A DNA stretch of 64,000 nt from Sphingobacteriales bacterium JAD_PAG50586_3 (lineage in GTDB: Bacteria; Bacteroidota; Bacteroidia; CAMBQF01): positions 1,072,616-1,136,615 of the forward strand of contig CP096135.1 in assembly GCA_023213195.1 (NCBI GenBank), read 5' to 3'. How positions within the stretch are numbered: the first letter of the stretch is position 1; every line of letters starts with the position of its first letter. Shown here piece by piece: positions 18,175 to 27,672 of the stretch. The notes beneath the pieces were generated by a model. That model ran no database searches. It was not told the origin of the DNA and saw only the letters and a program-made list of their open reading frames with translations. A program made the translations under genes and the position numbers.

Positions 18175-20389
18175 TTACTCTACCACCGTATTATGCCCTG
18201 CGTTGCCGCCCCACATAGCCCAGCCGTTTAGGCTGGTATCGCCTGTTTTGTGCGATAACATAGTGCCGGTTTTGGTAGCTGCATATATTACGCCGTTGGT
18301 TACCACCGGTTGCGAAAATATAGGGCTGCCCAGGTTGTAGGTTTTTACTACAGAACCATCGGTAGCCGATAGTAGCTGCACTTTGCCGTTATCATCGGCC
18401 ACCACAATTTTGCCGCCTGCTACAACGGGCATGGTGTTACAATCGGCCCCAATGGGCTTGCTCCATACGGTATTTCCGGTAGCATCGGCACAGTAAATGG
18501 TTTGTTTAAGGGCGTAGTAGTATTTGCCTTTGTAGGATAATGCACGGCCCTCGTCGTTGTTCATTTGGTCAATAGACCCATCGCCTGCTTTGTTAAGTGG
18601 GGCGCTGCCGGACAGCTTTTTAACCAATGCCAGGGTAGTGGCATTGTATAACCCCAGTTCTTTGACATCGCCGCCTTTTTTGGTGGCCATAACCAGGTTA
18701 TTGCCCACAACCGTTGGGGGCGAAACAGGGTTAAGCTGTTTCTTGGCAATTTCTTTACCTGTTTTGCCCTCAAAAGCATACACCATGCCGGTGTTGTTGG
18801 CTAAGTAAACATTGCCGTTGGCAAACACAGGTGCACCCTGCACATTGCCGCCAATGCGCTGCTGCCATTGTATATCGCCTTTCTTCAACCCAAAGCATAC
18901 CAGTACATAGTCGCCCTTGTTTGCTTTGCCATAGGTGTATAAATCATCAGGATAAACAGCATAAACCTTGCCGTTGGCTACTGTTGGCGTAGAATACATG
19001 CTGCTGCCAAGCCATTTGCTCCATAGCGGTTTGCCATCGTTTTCATCAAGCGCATACAACGTGCACGATTGGGTAATAACCAGCACCACACCACTATCTG
19101 ACACCGACGCAGAAGCCCCACCATCGGCCAGCTCTACGCCCCACAGGTTTTTGCCGGTAGCTTTATCAAACCCATAAAAGTAGCGCGAGTAGTAGCCGCC
19201 ACTTATATACAACCCGTTGGCCGATACTGATGGTGGAGAAGAAGATACATTCTTGCTGTTGCTGTCTTCGCCCACCAAATTAAGGTTGTAGCCGGTAGCG
19301 GTTTTCTCCAGGTAATTATCGTGTATGGTGTGGGGTTTAACGGTACTCTCCATAAACTTAGTCATAAAGCCGTTTTTATCACGCTCTGCGGTATCGTAAA
19401 ACTTCTCTATGTTGGCCGATCCTAAGTAGCTATAATCAATCTCTATGGTGCGGTAGCCTTTGTTTTGGGTAAGGTCTAGCAAATCTACATCGCGCTCGTA
19501 CTTAAAGTTAACGCTGTAAACGGCATCTTTAGGTATTAGGAATTTTGCCCTGCCTGCAGAGTTGGTTATAGCGGTATACACCTTAGTACTCTTGGTAGAG
19601 TTAAGGTAGATAGGCTCGTTGGCAAGCAGTGTGCGGCCATCGGTTTGGGTAATGGTAAAGTAAATGTACACCCTATCGGCAGTGGCACCGGTAATATCAT
19701 TTTGGTTTTGGATGATGGTATCGCCGGTGGCAGTTTCGGTAATATGGGTGGGTATGTATTGAATCTTTAACCCCTTGTTGATATACGGAATGTCGGGCAT
19801 GTTAAAGGTGTGGCCAAACTCAATATCATCGGTATAAATTTTATAGTCGTTGTTTAGGGAAGCTTCATCCGTGCCGCGCCATCATCACCGCTGTAGGTAA
19901 CAAAGGCCTTGTTTATTTTGGCGCACACAAGGGTTACTTTAACACCCTTAACGCCTTCGCTGCCATTGCCTACGTTAATAATGCCAATACCCTCGGTTTC
20001 GTTAGCTTTTAGTTCGGCTCCAACATCGTACTTTATGGTGTCCATTTTAGCAACGGCGGGCATAGAAAATTCAGCAGTAATAGCTTTGGTAATGGTACTT
20101 AACCCGGTGCTGGGTATGGCTATCTCTCCCGATGGTTTTCCATCAACCTTAATGGCATAGGTGATATTACGCGGTACGTTAAACTCGCTTTTGCCTTTTT
20201 CATCGGTAAACGCACGCAGTGTGGCAAGCGTTTTTTATCGCTTACAGAAACCTCAATGCCCTTGCGGGTTTCGCCCTTGGCATTTTTAACCGTTACATAC
20301 AATGTAGCGCGTGGCGTTTGGGCTGCTATAGAAAAAGAAATGCCTACTACCGCAATGATTATTGCAGCAACTCTGCGATGGATTAACAT
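18175..20389 (-). CDS. Secreted PQQ-like beta-propeller protein with N-terminal Ig-like domains, frameshifted
   Basis: Reconstructed about 738 residues. Signal peptide at the N-terminus (MLIHRRVAAIIIAVVGISFSIAA-Q), then two or three Ig/CarboxypepD-like beta domains (RATLYVTVKNAKGETRKGIEVSVSD; VKVTLVCAKINKAFVTYSGDDG; AITNSAGRAKFLIP). The C-terminal 350 residues form an eight-blade-type PQQ-like propeller with repeats such as GLYISGGYYSRYFYGFDKATGKNLWGVE, VYLANNTGMVYAFEGKTGKEI and IYCADATGNTVWSKPIG. Quinoprotein catalytic residues are not evident, so it is more likely a BamB-like or binding propeller. Frame breaks: near 20230 (A-run aaaaaac short by one) and near 19858 (aagct, one A short). Confidence 0.82.
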
Positions 20390-20618
20390 GGTGTAAGGTT
20401 TTTTGTTAGCGAATAGGGTGTTGTGGATATAGATACGGTGGAGGTAGCGAAAGGGTTACTATTTATTTGAACTCCCCCTCCGGCAAAGGAGGCCGAACCG
20501 AATACCAACACTCTTGCCCCCTAACCAACATTGCAATAAAGCAAAGTCTCTTGTTTTGATGCCTGCAAATAACTAATATTGTATAGGGCCTTTGCTTTGA
20601 TGCATAAAGAGGCGCACA

Positions 20619-20837
20619 ATGGGTTCCAGAGAAAAAGGCGTGCTATTTATAGTGCTGGGCGTAATAATAGCCGTAGCCAACACCTTGCAGGTTATAGATG
20701 CCGAGCAGCTAACCTTTGATGGTACACCCAACAAAACAGGTTTTGTAGTGCTGCGCATAGCCGCCATTGTCCTTTTTTGGGTGCTGGCTATTTACCTTAT
20801 TTGGAAGGGTAGGAAGTTTTACAGGGAGGCTGAATAA
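20619..20837 (+). CDS. Small two-TM membrane protein
   Basis: 72 residues; two hydrophobic helices (VLFIVLGVIIAVANTLQV and FVVLRIAAIVLFWVLAIYLIW) joined by a polar loop. Function unknown. An 18-nt distance to the nearest in-frame stop upstream supports ATG 20619. It is a single gene between divergent and convergent neighbours. Confidence 0.55.
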   Translation: MGSREKGVLFIVLGVIIAVANTLQVIDAEQLTFDGTPNKTGFVVLRIAAIVLFWVLAIYLIWKGRKFYREAE

Positions 20838-20892
20838 GGCTTAAAATTCTTCTGTTGTAGCAAAAATCAACATTTCGAAGAACTATTTATAG

Positions 20893-21017
20893 TTGCCCCG
20901 GCCTTTAGGTCGGGGATGATTGGCTACCAAAAAAAACGGCCCTTAGGCCAAATTTAAATGGTGGCTAAAACCAAAAAAATTGCTCTCTCTTAAACCCCGA
21001 CCTAAAGGCCGGGGCAA
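20893..21017. repeat. Pair of 23-bp inverted palindromic repeats
   Basis: Identical 23-bp sequences in opposite orientation at 20893-20915 and 20995-21017 (core ccggcctttaggtcgggg), separated by 79 nt. Each copy is itself palindromic, as in BIME-type paired REP elements; a single copy of the same family is at 15560-15580. Confidence 0.75.
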
Positions 21018-21047
21018 TTTTCAAGAGGTTGATAATAGAGATTAAAC

Positions 21048-21079
21048 AAAAAGCCCCATTCTTTGCAGAATGGGACTTT
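21048..21079 (-). terminator. Rho-independent terminator of hppA
   Basis: On the minus strand: GTCCCATTC, loop TGCAAA, GAATGGGGC followed by TTTTTG, 40-70 nt after the hppA stop codon. Confidence 0.8.
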
Positions 21080-21120
21080 ACTATTTTTATTCCTTTCCCT
21101 TTAGGGGATGGAAAGAGGTA

Positions 21121-23532
21121 TTACATTTTTGCTCCTTCAGCCTTTTTATCAGCGCAGCAATCTTTTTTAGCACCTTCGGCAGAGCAATCTTTGCCTGTCA
21201 TTTTAATGCACTCTTCTTTGCTCATGCCTTCGCAGCTTTTAGCGTCGCCTTTGCAGCATTCTGCGGCTGGCTTAGCTGATGCTTCGTAAGGACAAGCGGT
21301 AGAAGAGCATTTAGACTTATCAGCACAAGCAGAAGCATCTTTGCAATGTTGCATGTTAGCGCCGTTGCCGTTAGATGCCGAATTCATACCATTAGCGCCA
21401 ACACCTGCAATGTGCGGGGCTATAACTAACGATACGATAGACATTAACTTGATAAGGATGTTCATAGATGGGCCAGAAGTGTCTTTAAACGGGTCACCCA
21501 CAGTATCGCCGGTTACGGCAGCCTTGTGTGGCTCAGAACCTTTGTAGTATGTTTCGCCATTAATAACAACACCTTTCTCAAACGATTTTTTAGCGTTATC
21601 CCAGGCGCCACCGGCGTTAGACTGGAACAAGCCCATTAACACGCCCGATACGGTAACACCGGCTAATACACCGCCCAATACCTCTGGGCCGAATAAGAAA
21701 CCTACCACTACAGGAACCAACAGGGCAATAGCGCCCGGGGCAATCATTTCGCGGATAGAAGCTTTAGTAGAAATCTCAACGCATTTTTCGTACTCAGGCT
21801 TGCCTGTGTAATCCATAATGCCCGGAATTTCGCGGAACTGGCGACGTACCTCTTGTACCATGGCCATAGCTGCGCGGCCTACGGCTGCAATAGCTAAAGA
21901 CGAGAATATAAAAGGAATCATACCACCTACAAATAAACCGGCTAAAACGTCGGCTTTAAAAATATCAATAGCGTTAATACCTGCTGTAGCTACGAAAGCT
22001 GCAAACAAGGCAAGAGAAGTTAAAGCGGCCGATGCAATGGCAAAACCTTTACCTGTAGCGGCGGTAGTGTTACCTACAGCATCCAGGTTATCGGTACGCT
22101 CACGTACTTCTTTAGGCAACTGGCTCATTTCGGCAATACCACCGGCATTGTCAGCAATAGGGCCAAAAGCATCAATAGCTAACTGCATAGCAGTGGTAGC
22201 CATCATACCCGCAGCGGCAACAGATACACCGTATATACCGGCAAAGTAGTACGATATGTATATACCGGCAGCTAGTACTATAATAGGAATAACGGTAGAC
22301 TCCATACCTACTGATAAGCCACCGATAATGTTGGTAGCATGGCCGGTTGATGATTGGTCTACTATAGACTGCACAGGGCGTTTGCCCATAGCGGTGTAAT
22401 ACTCAGTAACAATACTCATAATACCACCTACAACAAGGCCTACCATAATAGACCAAAACACGTTAAGGGCAGTAATGGTAGAGTCGCCACCCATACCGTT
22501 GTTGTAAACCATAGTTTCTGGCAACATATAGGTAACAATAAAGTACGATGCAATGGCGGTAAGTATTACAGATAACCAGTTACCTATGTTAAGTGCTTTT
22601 TGTACGCTGTCTGTTTCTTTGGTTATACGCACAAACATCATACCTGCAATAGAAAACAAGATACCGAAACCGGCAATAAGCATTGGAAGCAATATAGGGC
22701 TTAGGCCACCAAACTGGTCATCAGCTTTAATGTTAAGGCCCAATACCATGGTAGCAAGTATAGTTGCAATGTAAGAACCGAATAAGTCGGCGCCCATACC
22801 GGCAACGTCGCCTACGTTATCGCCTACGTTATCGGCAATGGTAGCAGGGTTACGCACATCATCTTCAGGAATGCCAGCCTCTACTTTACCTACAAGGTCA
22901 GCACCAACGTCGGCAGCTTTGGTGTAAATACCACCACCTACGCGGGCAAAAAGAGCGATAGACTCAGCGCCTAAAGAGAAACCGGTAAGTACCTCAATAG
23001 CAGTGCGCATTTCTACGCCACCAACCTCGGCACCTTCTGGTACAAATATTTTGTAGAATACAATAAATAAGCTACCTAAACCAAGTACGGCTAAGCCCGC
23101 AACACCAAGGCCCATTACAGAGCCACCGGTAAACGATACTTTTAAAGCCTGTGCCAAGCTTGTACGTGCAGCTTGTGTAGTGCGTACGTTAGATTTTGTG
23201 GCAATCTTCATGCCTATATAACCCGCAAGGGCCGATAGGAAAGCACCAATTAAAAAGGCAACAGCAATAAGCGGGCTGCTGTGTATGGGGTGCTCTTCGG
23301 TGCCTTTCATGGTGCCAGACCATGCCAATAGCAAACCGGCAATAACGGCAAAGTAGCCTAAAACTTTCCACTCTGCACGTAAAAAGGCAATGGCGCCTTT
23401 GGCTATGTAGCCCGAAAGCTCAACCATATTGGCATCGCCGGTAGCCTGTTTATTAACCCAGGCCGACTTAACCGCCATTACCAAAAGCCCTACTAAACCA
23501 AGGGCCGGAATAAGGTAAACAATTTCTGTCAT
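21121..23532 (-). CDS. hppA: Membrane-bound ion-translocating pyrophosphatase, K+-dependent type, with Cys-rich C-terminal tail
   Basis: Hydrolyses pyrophosphate and pumps H+ and/or Na+ across the cytoplasmic membrane. 803 residues, about 16 TM helices. The PPi-binding signatures are present: [48 protein letters not shown] segment (starting near 22960), [16 protein letters not shown], and [21 protein letters not shown]. Ala in [12 protein letters not shown] points to the K+-dependent class (K+-independent enzymes have Lys there). After the last TM helix ([12 protein letters not shown]) comes an unusual tail of about 80 residues with 11 Cys ([32 protein letters not shown]), probably metal-binding or periplasmic. 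The ion specificity was not resolved. Confidence 0.93.
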   Translation of the reverse strand: MTEIVYLIPALGLVGLLVMAVKSAWVNKQATGDANMVELSGYIAKGAIAFLRAEWKVLGYFAVIAGLLLAWSGTMKGTEEHPIHSSPLIAVAFLIGAFLSALAGYIGMKIATKSNVRTTQAARTSLAQALKVSFTGGSVMGLGVAGLAVLGLGSLFIVFYKIFVPEGAEVGGVEMRTAIEVLTGFSLGAESIALFARVGGGIYTKAADVGADLVGKVEAGIPEDDVRNPATIADNVGDNVGDVAGMGADLFGSYIATILATMVLGLNIKADDQFGGLSPILLPMLIAGFGILFSIAGMMFVRITKETDSVQKALNIGNWLSVILTAIASYFIVTYMLPETMVYNNGMGGDSTITALNVFWSIMVGLVVGGIMSIVTEYYTAMGKRPVQSIVDQSSTGHATNIIGGLSVGMESTVIPIIVLAAGIYISYYFAGIYGVSVAAAGMMATTAMQLAIDAFGPIADNAGGIAEMSQLPKEVRERTDNLDAVGNTTAATGKGFAIASAALTSLALFAAFVATAGINAIDIFKADVLAGLFVGGMIPFIFSSLAIAAVGRAAMAMVQEVRRQFREIPGIMDYTGKPEYEKCVEISTKASIREMIAPGAIALLVPVVVGFLFGPEVLGGVLAGVTVSGVLMGLFQSNAGGAWDNAKKSFEKGVVINGETYYKGSEPHKAAVTGDTVGDPFKDTSGPSMNILIKLMSIVSLVIAPHIAGVGANGMNSASNGNGANMQHCKDASACADKSKCSSTACPYEASAKPAAECCKGDAKSCEGMSKEECIKMTGKDCSAEGAKKDCCADKKAEGAKM

Positions 23533-23567
23533 GTTTAATTAAGTTTTTAATCCCTATAAAAGGGGTG

Positions 23568-23575
23568 CAAAGATA
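23568..23575 (-). promoter_or_regulatory. Candidate hppA promoter (-7 box TATCTTTG)
   Basis: Minus-strand TATCTTTG, an exact TAnnTTTG match, 36 nt before the hppA ATG; a tttc element lies about 20 nt further upstream. Confidence 0.55.
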
Positions 23576-23657
23576 AAAAAAATGAGAAACTATACGCCCT
23601 TTAACCTTAATTTAACGATAAATAGTTGAAAATGTGTGGTTTGGAGCTGTTAAAACC

Positions 23658-25034
23658 TTATTGTTTGATTATCTTCTTAACCATGGTGTTGCCATTGAGC
23701 TCTATGCGGGCTATATAGAGGCCGTTGGCAAGGTTTAGGGTAGGTATGGTGTAGTAGTAATACCCATAGGCATTAGGCTTTTCTTCCTGATAAATTATAT
23801 TGCCTAGCACATCGTACAACGCGAATTTGAAATTGCTTGCCTTATCTAAATTATACTCCAGGGTAAGGTTATCAGTAACGGGGTTGGGGTAAATGTTGAT
23901 TATTTCTTCTATGTCTTTGGTTTCTTCCGGGCCAATATAGCGGCGGGCTATCCAATTAACAGTATCCCCATTTATTGTTGGGCCACAGGCTATGTATAAA
24001 TACTCATTATGCACGGCCATGCACTCAATATCATGGTTCCAGTCGAAAAAGCTATCATCAATTTTATGCCATTGGCTGCCATCCCAACGTACAATATTCT
24101 CCGCATTCTCAGTGCCACCGGCAACGGTAAATGAGCCTGAAACATACAGGCTGCCGTTGTATACAATCATATCTTTTACAACTTGGTTTAAGCCACCGCC
24201 TACATCGTGCCAGTTTGTGCCATCCCATTTCATAATAAAATCGCCCGCAAAGCCTTGTTGTTTTTTAAAAAAACCACCTACATACAATTCGTCATTATAC
24301 ACTTGTAAAGCGTAAACCGAACCACCTATTAAATAAGGTAAGCCCACAGGAACCCACTTTGTGCCATCAAATTTTACTAAAGAAATTACGTTTCCGTAAG
24401 GCGAAATATCAAAAGAGCCACCCGCATATACTTCACCATGGTAAATCATCAAGTCGGTAACAAAAAAACGGGTGACGCCGCTTTGGGGTGTATAATACCA
24501 AAACGGTTGAAATTTTGTTCCATCCCAATAAGTGATACCAAAAACTGTGTCGTTATTTATCTTTAAAAAGCCGCCCCCAACCAAAAGCTTGTCATTATAC
24601 TGACGCAAAGCTCTAACTGGCCCTCCTGTTAATCCATCAACACTCATACTATCAGACAAATTTATCCAAGTATTATTTATTGTATCAAAATATTTTAGAG
24701 TAGGATAAACAGAGGTTGCCATGCCTACATAGATATTGCCGTTATATTTTTCTATATCATAAACTACATTTGTTATTGAGGTTGTATTTATTGAATCAAA
24801 ATGAAACGAAGAATTTATACGTGTTATAAAGTTTTGTGGTGTATTATTTGCAAATTTAAATGTGCCTCCAACATACAATTGATTATCAGACAAATCATTA
24901 TAAAAACAGGCAACTTTACTTGCTACCCCATTTTCAATCTTTTCCCAGCCTGTTTGTGCATTGATAGAAAAACAAACTACCAGCATAGCAATTATCCATG
25001 CTGGTAGTTTGTATATGTTTTTTAATTGCATCAT
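23658..25034 (-). CDS. T9SS-secreted kelch/propeller-type protein
   Basis: 458 residues. Signal peptide MMQLKNIYKLPAWIIAMLVVCFSINA-Q. Six to seven repeats of the kind NGNIYVGM..., YNDKLLVGGGFLKI, YHGEVYAGGSFDI, YNDELYVGGFFKK, YNGSLYVSGSFTVAGG, each followed by WDGTxW, predict a beta-propeller. The end is a type A sorting domain (INIYPNPVTDNLTLEYNL, LYDVLGNIIYQEEK, LANGLYIARIELNG). Its ATG overlaps the stop of the upstream truncated T9SS gene by 4 nt (ATGA), so the two were an operon. Extracellular; ligand unknown. Confidence 0.85.
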   Translation of the reverse strand: MMQLKNIYKLPAWIIAMLVVCFSINAQTGWEKIENGVASKVACFYNDLSDNQLYVGGTFKFANNTPQNFITRINSSFHFDSINTTSITNVVYDIEKYNGNIYVGMATSVYPTLKYFDTINNTWINLSDSMSVDGLTGGPVRALRQYNDKLLVGGGFLKINNDTVFGITYWDGTKFQPFWYYTPQSGVTRFFVTDLMIYHGEVYAGGSFDISPYGNVISLVKFDGTKWVPVGLPYLIGGSVYALQVYNDELYVGGFFKKQQGFAGDFIMKWDGTNWHDVGGGLNQVVKDMIVYNGSLYVSGSFTVAGGTENAENIVRWDGSQWHKIDDSFFDWNHDIECMAVHNEYLYIACGPTINGDTVNWIARRYIGPEETKDIEEIINIYPNPVTDNLTLEYNLDKASNFKFALYDVLGNIIYQEEKPNAYGYYYYTIPTLNLANGLYIARIELNGNTMVKKIIKQ

Positions 25035-26087
25035 TCTTTTACAAATCTACTTGTTTTTGCATATGTATCAGATACTATCTGCACCACATACGCACCACTT
25101 GCTAGGTGCGATACATCTAAGGTAAGCATAGATGGGGAGTTTTTAAAATTGTTGTTAAAGATTAACCTCCCTGTAATGTCAAACACTTTAACCTGAACGT
25201 CTAATCCAAGTAATTTAGTATCTGCCAAATTTATAAGTGTATTAGATGGGTTTGGATATAGTATTAACCCGTCTTTTTCAACAATACTCTCTTTAACACC
25301 AACCCCAAGCATTTCTAAATTAAAGCGAGAAATAAACCCATCATTAGTTACATAAGAAGAATTAGCAGACGCATTCTCCTGATAATAATCTAATGTTGAA
25401 ACGGCATTGTAATCTTGTAATGGTATATTTCTGCCTGAATACCCTACTCCATACAGCGCTATGTTATCAAAAGCAGCTAATGCAGAGGGGAAATCATATC
25501 CCAAAGGGTAAACGAATCTATTGCCATCCTCTCCAAAGTAAGTACTCCACACTTTAGTTGCATTTGGGTTGTAACTATTTATAATAATATCAGTAGCATC
25601 TGCACTTCCGGCATAGCTTGGTTGATAATACATGCCTGCCGGGGTAGATGATAAATCATCGTAATTAAAATCGCTCATAGCCTATGGTTGACACGTACAT
25701 GTTTTGTGCCCTATCTACCGTTATGTCTATAAATTTATTTTGAATAGGAGAATTGTACTGGGAACTTGGCCCTATAGCCTGAATTACAATATCGGTTGAA
25801 GTTGTTCCTGCAATATACGATGACCAACGAAGGGTATTGTTAGGGTGTTGGAAGCGCATTAAATAAGTGTTTTGTCCTCCACTAAAATTCTCAGTTGTAC
25901 CTCCTGTTAGGTTGCAGATTGGTACACCGGCAGACGAAGGAGAACAGGTATTTACTGTTGTTGTAAAAGCTACGCCACCAACGTAGAACTCTCCAGCCAG
26001 TTCTGAAAGTTGCAATTTTTTTATAGATTGAAATTCAAGCACGCCTTTCACGCCGTGGCAGGTGTTAAGTGCAACGTCACCTGCCAC
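25031..26087 (-). pseudogene. 5'-truncated T9SS-secreted SBBP-type protein
   Basis: C-terminal part of a secreted propeller-like protein (GEFYVGGVAFTTTVNT, TYLMRFQHPNNTLRWSSYIAGTTSTD, KFIDITVDRAQNMYVSTIGY, ATKVWSTYFGEDGN) ending in a type A sorting domain (LILYPNPSNTLINL, VFDITGRLIFN, LASGAYVVQIVSD). No signal peptide: the open frame begins at a GTG inside a REP palindrome (26050-26095), and its first residues MAGDVALNTCHGVKGV are translated REP sequence. The 5' part is not found on the far side of the RAYT locus. A one-base shift near 25680 (ggctatgagcg) further splits the frame; this one may be a sequencing error. Confidence 0.75.
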
Positions 26088-26095
26088 TTAAAACC
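26050..26095 (+). repeat. REP-like palindrome, type A, left outer copy
   Basis: cacgcc, arm GTGGCAGGTG (26055-26064), 13-nt loop, arm CACCTGCCAC (26078-26087), ttaaa. Perfect 10-bp arms. Interrupts the T9SS gene on its left. Confidence 0.85.
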
Positions 26096-26140
26096 GAGAC
26101 CAAGAACGTTGCTCCCACCAATAATTTGCAACGGATGATA

Positions 26141-26186
26141 GTGGTAGGTGATGCCCCCGAAACATAGGGCGCTAAACACCTACCAC
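26141..26186 (+). repeat. REP-like palindrome, type B, left copy
   Basis: Arms GTGGTAGGTG (26141-26150) and CACCTACCAC (26177-26186), perfect, with a 26-nt loop (atgcccccgaaac...gctaaa). A direct copy lies at 26940-26985. Confidence 0.85.
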
Positions 26187-26255
26187 GGAGGGTTTATTTA
26201 GTATTGAGAGATGTTGGGCAATAGTACAAACGGTATGTAATACATACACTGTTTC

Positions 26256-26299
26256 CACGCCGTGGCAGGTGTTTAGTGAAACGTCACCTGCCACTTAAA
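26256..26299 (+). repeat. REP-like palindrome, type A, left inner copy
   Basis: cacgcc, GTGGCAGGTG (26262-26271), loop tttagtgaaacgt, CACCTGCCAC (26285-26294). Nearly identical to the copy at 26050 and inverted relative to the one at 26880. Confidence 0.85.
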
Positions 26300-26322
26300 G
26301 CCGACTGTATTATATTTGCTTT

Positions 26323-26859
26323 GTGCTTGCTACATTTAACATACATAACCCGCCCTATTTCTTTACCGCGACTATATTAAATTGGTTTCCTGTTTTAGAA
26401 GAAGAGAGATACAAAGAAATCATTACAAATAGCCTTAAATATCTTACCAACCAAAATCGGGTAACAGTATACGGATTTGTTATAATGCCCAACCACATTC
26501 ACATTATTTGGAGCATGAATGAAGTTGATACTAAGTCAGCCGTTCAGCGCGACTTTTTAAAATATACATCGCAACAAATTAAACGTGATTTGGAAAAAAC
26601 AAACCCAGCTTTATTAGATGAGCGCTTTTTGGTTGAAGCGGTAGACCGTAAATATCAGCTATGGGAGCGAAGACCATTATCAGTTGAAATATTGACTATG
26701 CCGATGTTTACTCAAAAGCTACAATATATACACCGCAACCCTTTACAGGAAAAATGGCAATTAGCTGACACAGCAGAGGATTATAAATATAGTTCGGCTG
26801 CGTTTTATAATTTGAATGATGAGTACTGGTCTTTTTTAACCAATATGTATTTTAGTTAG
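26323..26859 (+). CDS. REP-associated tyrosine transposase (RAYT, Y1/HUH family)
   Basis: 178 residues, single-domain Y1 transposase of the IS200/IS605-related RAYT class, which cuts and joins single-stranded DNA at REP hairpins. HUH motif NHIHIIW with metal-binding His codons at 26494-26496 and 26500-26502; catalytic Tyr in the YIHRNPLQEKW motif (codon 26725-26727), which is the RAYT signature. N-terminus YFFTATILNWFPVLEEERY is also typical. Start taken as GTG 26323; no in-frame ATG precedes it. The gene is full length with no frameshift, and palindromes lie on both sides: inverted type A copies (26256, 26880) and direct type B copies (26141, 26940). Such genes usually are single-copy domesticated transposases that maintain REPs rather than self-mobile elements. 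Confidence 0.93.
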   Translation: MLATFNIHNPPYFFTATILNWFPVLEEERYKEIITNSLKYLTNQNRVTVYGFVIMPNHIHIIWSMNEVDTKSAVQRDFLKYTSQQIKRDLEKTNPALLDERFLVEAVDRKYQLWERRPLSVEILTMPMFTQKLQYIHRNPLQEKWQLADTAEDYKYSSAAFYNLNDEYWSFLTNMYFS

Positions 26860-26879
26860 GGAAGAGTGCGGAAAATTTA

Positions 26880-26920
26880 GTGGTCGGTGGCGTTGCACTT
26901 TAACACCGACCACGGCGTGA
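26880..26920 (-). repeat. REP-like palindrome, type A, right inverted copy
   Basis: Arms GTGGTCGGTG (26880-26889) and CACCGACCAC (26904-26913), perfect, followed by ggcgtgaa. Read on the minus strand it matches the type A copies left of the RAYT gene. Confidence 0.85.
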
Positions 26921-26939
26921 AAAATAGCGATGAATAATA

Positions 26940-26990
26940 GTGGTAGGTGATGCCCCCGAAACATCGGGAGCTAAACACCTACCACGGAGG
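26940..26990 (+). repeat. REP-like palindrome, type B, right copy
   Basis: Arms GTGGTAGGTG (26940-26949) and CACCTACCAC (26976-26985) with a 26-nt loop and ggagggttta after it, nearly identical to 26141-26186 and in the same orientation. Confidence 0.85.
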
Positions 26991-27008
26991 GTTTAATATT
27001 AACAATAG

Positions 27009-27040
27009 TTGACAAAGGGGTAGGCAGGGTTGTATCTTTG
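27009..27040 (+). promoter_or_regulatory. Orphan Bacteroidota-type promoter
   Basis: ttg at 27009-27011, a 21-nt spacer and TATCTTTG at 27033-27040: both boxes fit the TTG-N19-23-TAnnTTTG pattern. No sizeable ORF follows until 27673, so it may drive the lyase gene with a 600-nt leader, or a non-coding RNA. Confidence 0.5.
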
Positions 27041-27207
27041 TAATAAACTAAAAACTAACAATAAAAAACGAAAAAATCTCCTGCAAAAACACAAAATTTT
27101 ATTACAACAGCGAGGCCTTCGGCCAAACTAAAAATGAAAAATGCAAGGTGAAAAATCTACGAGCTTAATCAACTAAACTATGCCAGTTAAAATTGATATA
27201 AAACCAG

Positions 27208-27477
27208 GGTTCATTTCGTTGTGTTTACTTTGCAGCCATGCGGGTTGTAAAGGTGTAAACTACTTGACATAATATGGAAAATACAAATTAGATAAAAATA
27301 AGGTTCAAAACGTGCGCTTTTATTTACAGCGATGCGGGTTTTGAGAGGGGTGAACAGTCCTCCTCCGTCATCCGCCTGTGGCGGACGACACCTCCTCCAA
27401 AGGAGGATAAAAATAACAGGGTTCAAACGTGCGCTTTATCTTGTGCCGAAGGCATCCCTTTGGGACAGCCATGCGGG
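27208..27477 (+). repeat. Three irregularly spaced copies (B, C, D) of a 36-nt repeat
   Basis: Copies at 27208-27243, 27302-27337 and 27419-27477, all starting ggttca and ending (c/g)atgcgg. Copy D carries an internal insertion of about 23 nt (gtgccgaaggcatccctttg...). A fourth copy (A) is at 14858-14893. Intervals (94 and 117 nt) are unequal and the copies differ, so this is not a CRISPR array. Between C and D lie cgtcatccgcctgtggcggacgac and cctcc...ggagg palindromes. Confidence 0.6.
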
Positions 27478-27672
27478 TTTTAGTTCCCTCACCCAAACCT
27501 CCCGCTTACCGCGTGAGGTTTTCCCTCTCCCGCCGGGAGAGGGGTGGCTGAAAGTCGGGGAGAGGTGTGGCGAGGTTAAAAAAATCAAACAGTAATAAAA
27601 ACTAAATAAAGTACTGTGTGTTAATGTAAACCGATTAATTTTACACATCTATACTCAATACCCTTAAATTAC
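27478..27672. repeat. Repeat-derived intergenic tail before the lyase gene
   Basis: Contains ccctctcccgccgggagaggg (27523-27543) and ggggagagg, then an AT-rich stretch of about 90 nt before ATG 27673. No gene supported. Confidence 0.5.

Noticed and set aside
27208..27477. 36-nt repeats resembling CRISPR direct repeats
   Set aside because: Only three copies, unequal spacing (94 and 117 nt), diverged sequences, one copy interrupted by another repeat, and no cas genes in the window.
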